Positions 5,886-8,317 of a stretch of DNA of 8,317 bases are shown piece after piece. The number at the start of each line of letters is the position of its first letter. Position 1 is the first letter of the stretch. The notes under the pieces are model-generated. The model saw only the letters and a list, made by a program, of their open reading frames with translations, did not search any database and had not been told where the DNA came from. Source of the DNA: Verrucomicrobiota bacterium. Lineage in GTDB: Bacteria; Verrucomicrobiota; Verrucomicrobiia; Verrucomicrobiales; DEV007. The stretch spans positions 1-8,317 of the forward strand of contig JAADHD010000155.1 of assembly GCA_013152075.1 (NCBI GenBank), written 5' to 3'. Made by a program: the position numbers and the translations under genes.

Positions 5886-8317
5886 ATGATCTCCAAAACC
5901 CTCTTTCTCTCTGTCGCCCTTTCACTTCTGACACCCCTCGCCACCCAAGCCGACGAACTCATCCTCGCGGCTGATGGCAAATCCGATTACCAGATCATCC
6001 TGCCGGATCAATCCCTGAGCCCGGCTATTGCCGAAAGCTTACAGCAAACCGCCCGTCTCATTCAAACCGCCTTCCAAGCCAACGGCTTCCAAATCGAGGT
6101 GGTGCCCGAAAGTCAGGACGCTAAAGACCAGCCGGGCATCTATCTGGGCAATACCGGTTTTGCCAAAAAGAACGGCATCAACGTCAAGCAATTCAAAGGT
6201 TGGTCTTACGTTCACAAAACTATCGGTAAAGATGTCATCATCGCCGGCTACGACCACCCCTCGCCCGGCAAAACGGAAAACGCCCGCCGCCCCGACTGGG
6301 ATCGCATCGGCACCACCAAAGGCAGCGTCGACTTTCTGCGTCTCTACGTCGGCACCCGTTTTCTCTACCCTGACCTTGGAACCTATCAGGCCGTCAATAA
6401 AGTTGCTGGCATCGACCTGTTGAACTCACCGGCAATCGAATACTTGCCGCTCAAAAAAATTTCCCTGCCCACCGACCTCAACATTCACCACACTCCCCCC
6501 ATTGAATTCAACGTCGCTCATCCCATCACCGGCGGATTTTATGACATCGCCAATAATCGTTTTCCCCGAATCGATGTGATCGCGGGTGCTCATACCTACG
6601 GGCGCGCCATCCCCGTCGATCCCTACCATAAAAGCCATCCCGAATATTTTTCCCTCATCAACGGAAAACGATTGCTCGAAGGCGCCGGGCAATACTGCAT
6701 CTCCAATCCGGAAGTTCAGGAACTCATCTACAAAGACCTGCTGAAATGGGCTGACCGCGGCTACGAAACCGTCGACATTGGACAACCCGACGGCTTCCGC
6801 CCCTGCCAGTGCGAAGACTGCAAAAAGCTCTTCGATACCGGCGGCGATTGGGGCGAAAAACTGTGGATCTTCCACCGCAACCTTGCTCAACGCCTGCTTA
6901 AGGATCGCCCGAATCACCGCGTGATCATGATGTCCTACATCCAAACCGCCAATCCCCCCAAGACCTTCAAAAGCTTTCCGAAGAACACCCGCATCATGCT
7001 GACCGGAACCAATGAAATCGATATCGCCCCGTGGCGTGAAGTCGATGTTCCCGGTGGCTTCGATGGTTACATTTACAACTGGACGCCCAATCTCACCAGT
7101 CGCTACACGCCAATGCGCACCCCTCTCTTTGTCGAGAAGCAGGTCAAGCGCCTGGTCAAAAACAACATCCACTCTCTCTACCGGGACGGCGCGGGTTCAC
7201 TCTATGGATTGGAAGGCCCAGTCTATTACATCATGGGCAGAATGTTCGACGACGCGGAAAATTTGCAGGCCAGTGATCTGATGGAGGAATTCAACAGCGC
7301 CGCTTTCGGTGAAGTGGCTCCGCAGATGAAACAATTCTACGATCGCCTGTATCACAGTATCGAACTCTACGCCCAATACCTCGGCACCCGCGACCCGGCG
7401 TGGATTTATCATCCCATTGCCGGACGTCGTCGCAAACATCTGAGCGATCCCTTTCGCATGCTCGGTTTCCTCTACCCCCCAAAACTGCTCACCACTCTCG
7501 AAAGCCAGCTCTCCCTCGCTGAAAAACGCGCCAAAGATGAAAAGATCAAAGTCCGGCTCGGCCTGGTGCGCCGCGAATTCAACTACGTGAAAAGTCTCGC
7601 CAAAGTGATCCACCTTCACACCGCTTACGAAATCGAACCAGACCTCGCTTCACGTGATCGCCTGCTCGACGCCATTGACAAGCGCAATGTTGAGATCGCC
7701 TCCTATTTTGGAGATCGCGAACGCAGCATTCCGGTGCAAGGTTGGAAGCTAACTCTATTCCCTCCCGGTGGCCACAACACCAAACATCTGCGCCTCGGCT
7801 ACAGTCGTTATCAAGGCCCCTTCGAAAGCACTGCGCTGAACTGGGACACCAAAGCCATGCGCGATGCACCACTGCCGGGTTCCAAACGTCTCACCGTGAC
7901 AAGGAGCAACAAAGCCCTGTCTCTGGATTCTCCGGAATGGAAAAAAATAAAAGCTTCCGAACTCATAGCCCTGAAAAATGGCGATGAAATTTCACACAGG
8001 ACTCAGGTTAAATTACTGCAAGGCGATCAGCAGCTCTACCTGCGCATTGAAAGTGATCTTCCGCAGAAGAAAACCGTCGATGCTAAAAAACAGCAAATTG
8101 TATCCGTCTACCTGAAACCAACAAGCAGTCCCAATGTCACCTACCGATTCTCCGTATCACCGGATGCAAATTCCAAGACCGAGGCCGCCGCTGGATTCGT
8201 CAGCGACGCCATGGACCCACGTCATGATCAATTTGATCCCGACTGGAAGGCTGACTGGAATTACCAAACGCAGGTCAACGCAAAAACGGGTCAATGGGTC
8301 GCCTTGTTTTCCATTCC
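5886..8317 (+). CDS. Secreted DUF4838 glycoside-hydrolase-like protein, cut by the right edge
   Basis: A frame from the ATG at 5886 stays open for 810 codons to the right edge, so the C-terminus is missing. It starts with a signal peptide (ISKTLFLSVALSLLTP, cleavage after ATQA near residue 22). Residues about 24-165 resemble the N-terminal domain that precedes the barrel in GH20 and GH67-type enzymes (IYLGNTGFAKK; GSVDFLRLYVGTRFLYPDLG at 146-165). The following DUF4838 region includes ETVDIGQPDG and a cysteine cluster, C307-x-C309-x2-C312, with C271 upstream. The last visible part (from about residue 735, VSVYLKPTS, to DFPxW-like and GQWVALFSIP) resembles a CBM9-like carbohydrate-binding module. 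It is therefore expected to act on an extracellular polysaccharide; the substrate is unknown. It begins 30 bp after the DUF1080-like gene, with a pyrimidine-rich leader and no Shine-Dalgarno match. Confidence 0.88.
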   Translation, partial: MISKTLFLSVALSLLTPLATQADELILAADGKSDYQIILPDQSLSPAIAESLQQTARLIQTAFQANGFQIEVVPESQDAKDQPGIYLGNTGFAKKNGINVKQFKGWSYVHKTIGKDVIIAGYDHPSPGKTENARRPDWDRIGTTKGSVDFLRLYVGTRFLYPDLGTYQAVNKVAGIDLLNSPAIEYLPLKKISLPTDLNIHHTPPIEFNVAHPITGGFYDIANNRFPRIDVIAGAHTYGRAIPVDPYHKSHPEYFSLINGKRLLEGAGQYCISNPEVQELIYKDLLKWADRGYETVDIGQPDGFRPCQCEDCKKLFDTGGDWGEKLWIFHRNLAQRLLKDRPNHRVIMMSYIQTANPPKTFKSFPKNTRIMLTGTNEIDIAPWREVDVPGGFDGYIYNWTPNLTSRYTPMRTPLFVEKQVKRLVKNNIHSLYRDGAGSLYGLEGPVYYIMGRMFDDAENLQASDLMEEFNSAAFGEVAPQMKQFYDRLYHSIELYAQYLGTRDPAWIYHPIAGRRRKHLSDPFRMLGFLYPPKLLTTLESQLSLAEKRAKDEKIKVRLGLVRREFNYVKSLAKVIHLHTAYEIEPDLASRDRLLDAIDKRNVEIASYFGDRERSIPVQGWKLTLFPPGGHNTKHLRLGYSRYQGPFESTALNWDTKAMRDAPLPGSKRLTVTRSNKALSLDSPEWKKIKASELIALKNGDEISHRTQVKLLQGDQQLYLRIESDLPQKKTVDAKKQQIVSVYLKPTSSPNVTYRFSVSPDANSKTEAAAGFVSDAMDPRHDQFDPDWKADWNYQTQVNAKTGQWVALFSI

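Noticed and set aside
6426..7172. Minus-strand frame of 248 codons
   Set aside because: It is antisense to the continuous DUF4838 gene, whose frame carries the signal peptide and family features.

Overview
The window looks like a piece of a Verrucomicrobiota-type chromosome. This is inferred from three things: a cluster of secreted glycan-active proteins of families common in that phylum (Asp-box/BNR protein, DUF1080-like jelly-roll protein, DUF4838 protein), start codons without clear Shine-Dalgarno sequences, and short dispersed repeats built on ATCCGTG units. Related groups such as Planctomycetota or Lentisphaerota cannot be excluded without a search.

Left part, minus strand (1-3688): the 5' end of an unrecognised gene runs off the left edge (1-193). 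A repeat-rich spacer follows (194-433). Next is a large SWIM/SNF2 helicase gene (434-3162), split into two reading frames by an apparent one-base loss in a C4 run at 1964-1967. A repeat-filled spacer (3163-3298) separates it from a small DUF2237 gene (3299-3688).

Right part, plus strand (3851-8317): after a divergent intergenic region (3689-3850) carrying a perfect 8-bp inverted repeat, three genes lie head to tail with gaps of 40 and 30 bp. They encode an Asp-box beta-propeller protein, a DUF1080-like concanavalin-fold protein and a DUF4838 glycoside-hydrolase-like protein that runs off the right edge. The last gene is open for 810 codons. All three have N-terminal signal peptides, so they probably form one exported polysaccharide-processing operon. 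No transporter, SusC/D pair, sulfatase or regulator is visible in the window.

The most unusual structure is at 426-490. There a tripartite ATTCGTG repeat, which supplies the 3' end and stop codon of the helicase gene, is itself interrupted by a 31-bp palindromic insert that rewrites the protein's C-terminus. The second repeat spacer (3163-3298) carries a GC-rich core that may be related to that insert. No RNA genes, CRISPR arrays, transposases or strong terminators were seen.
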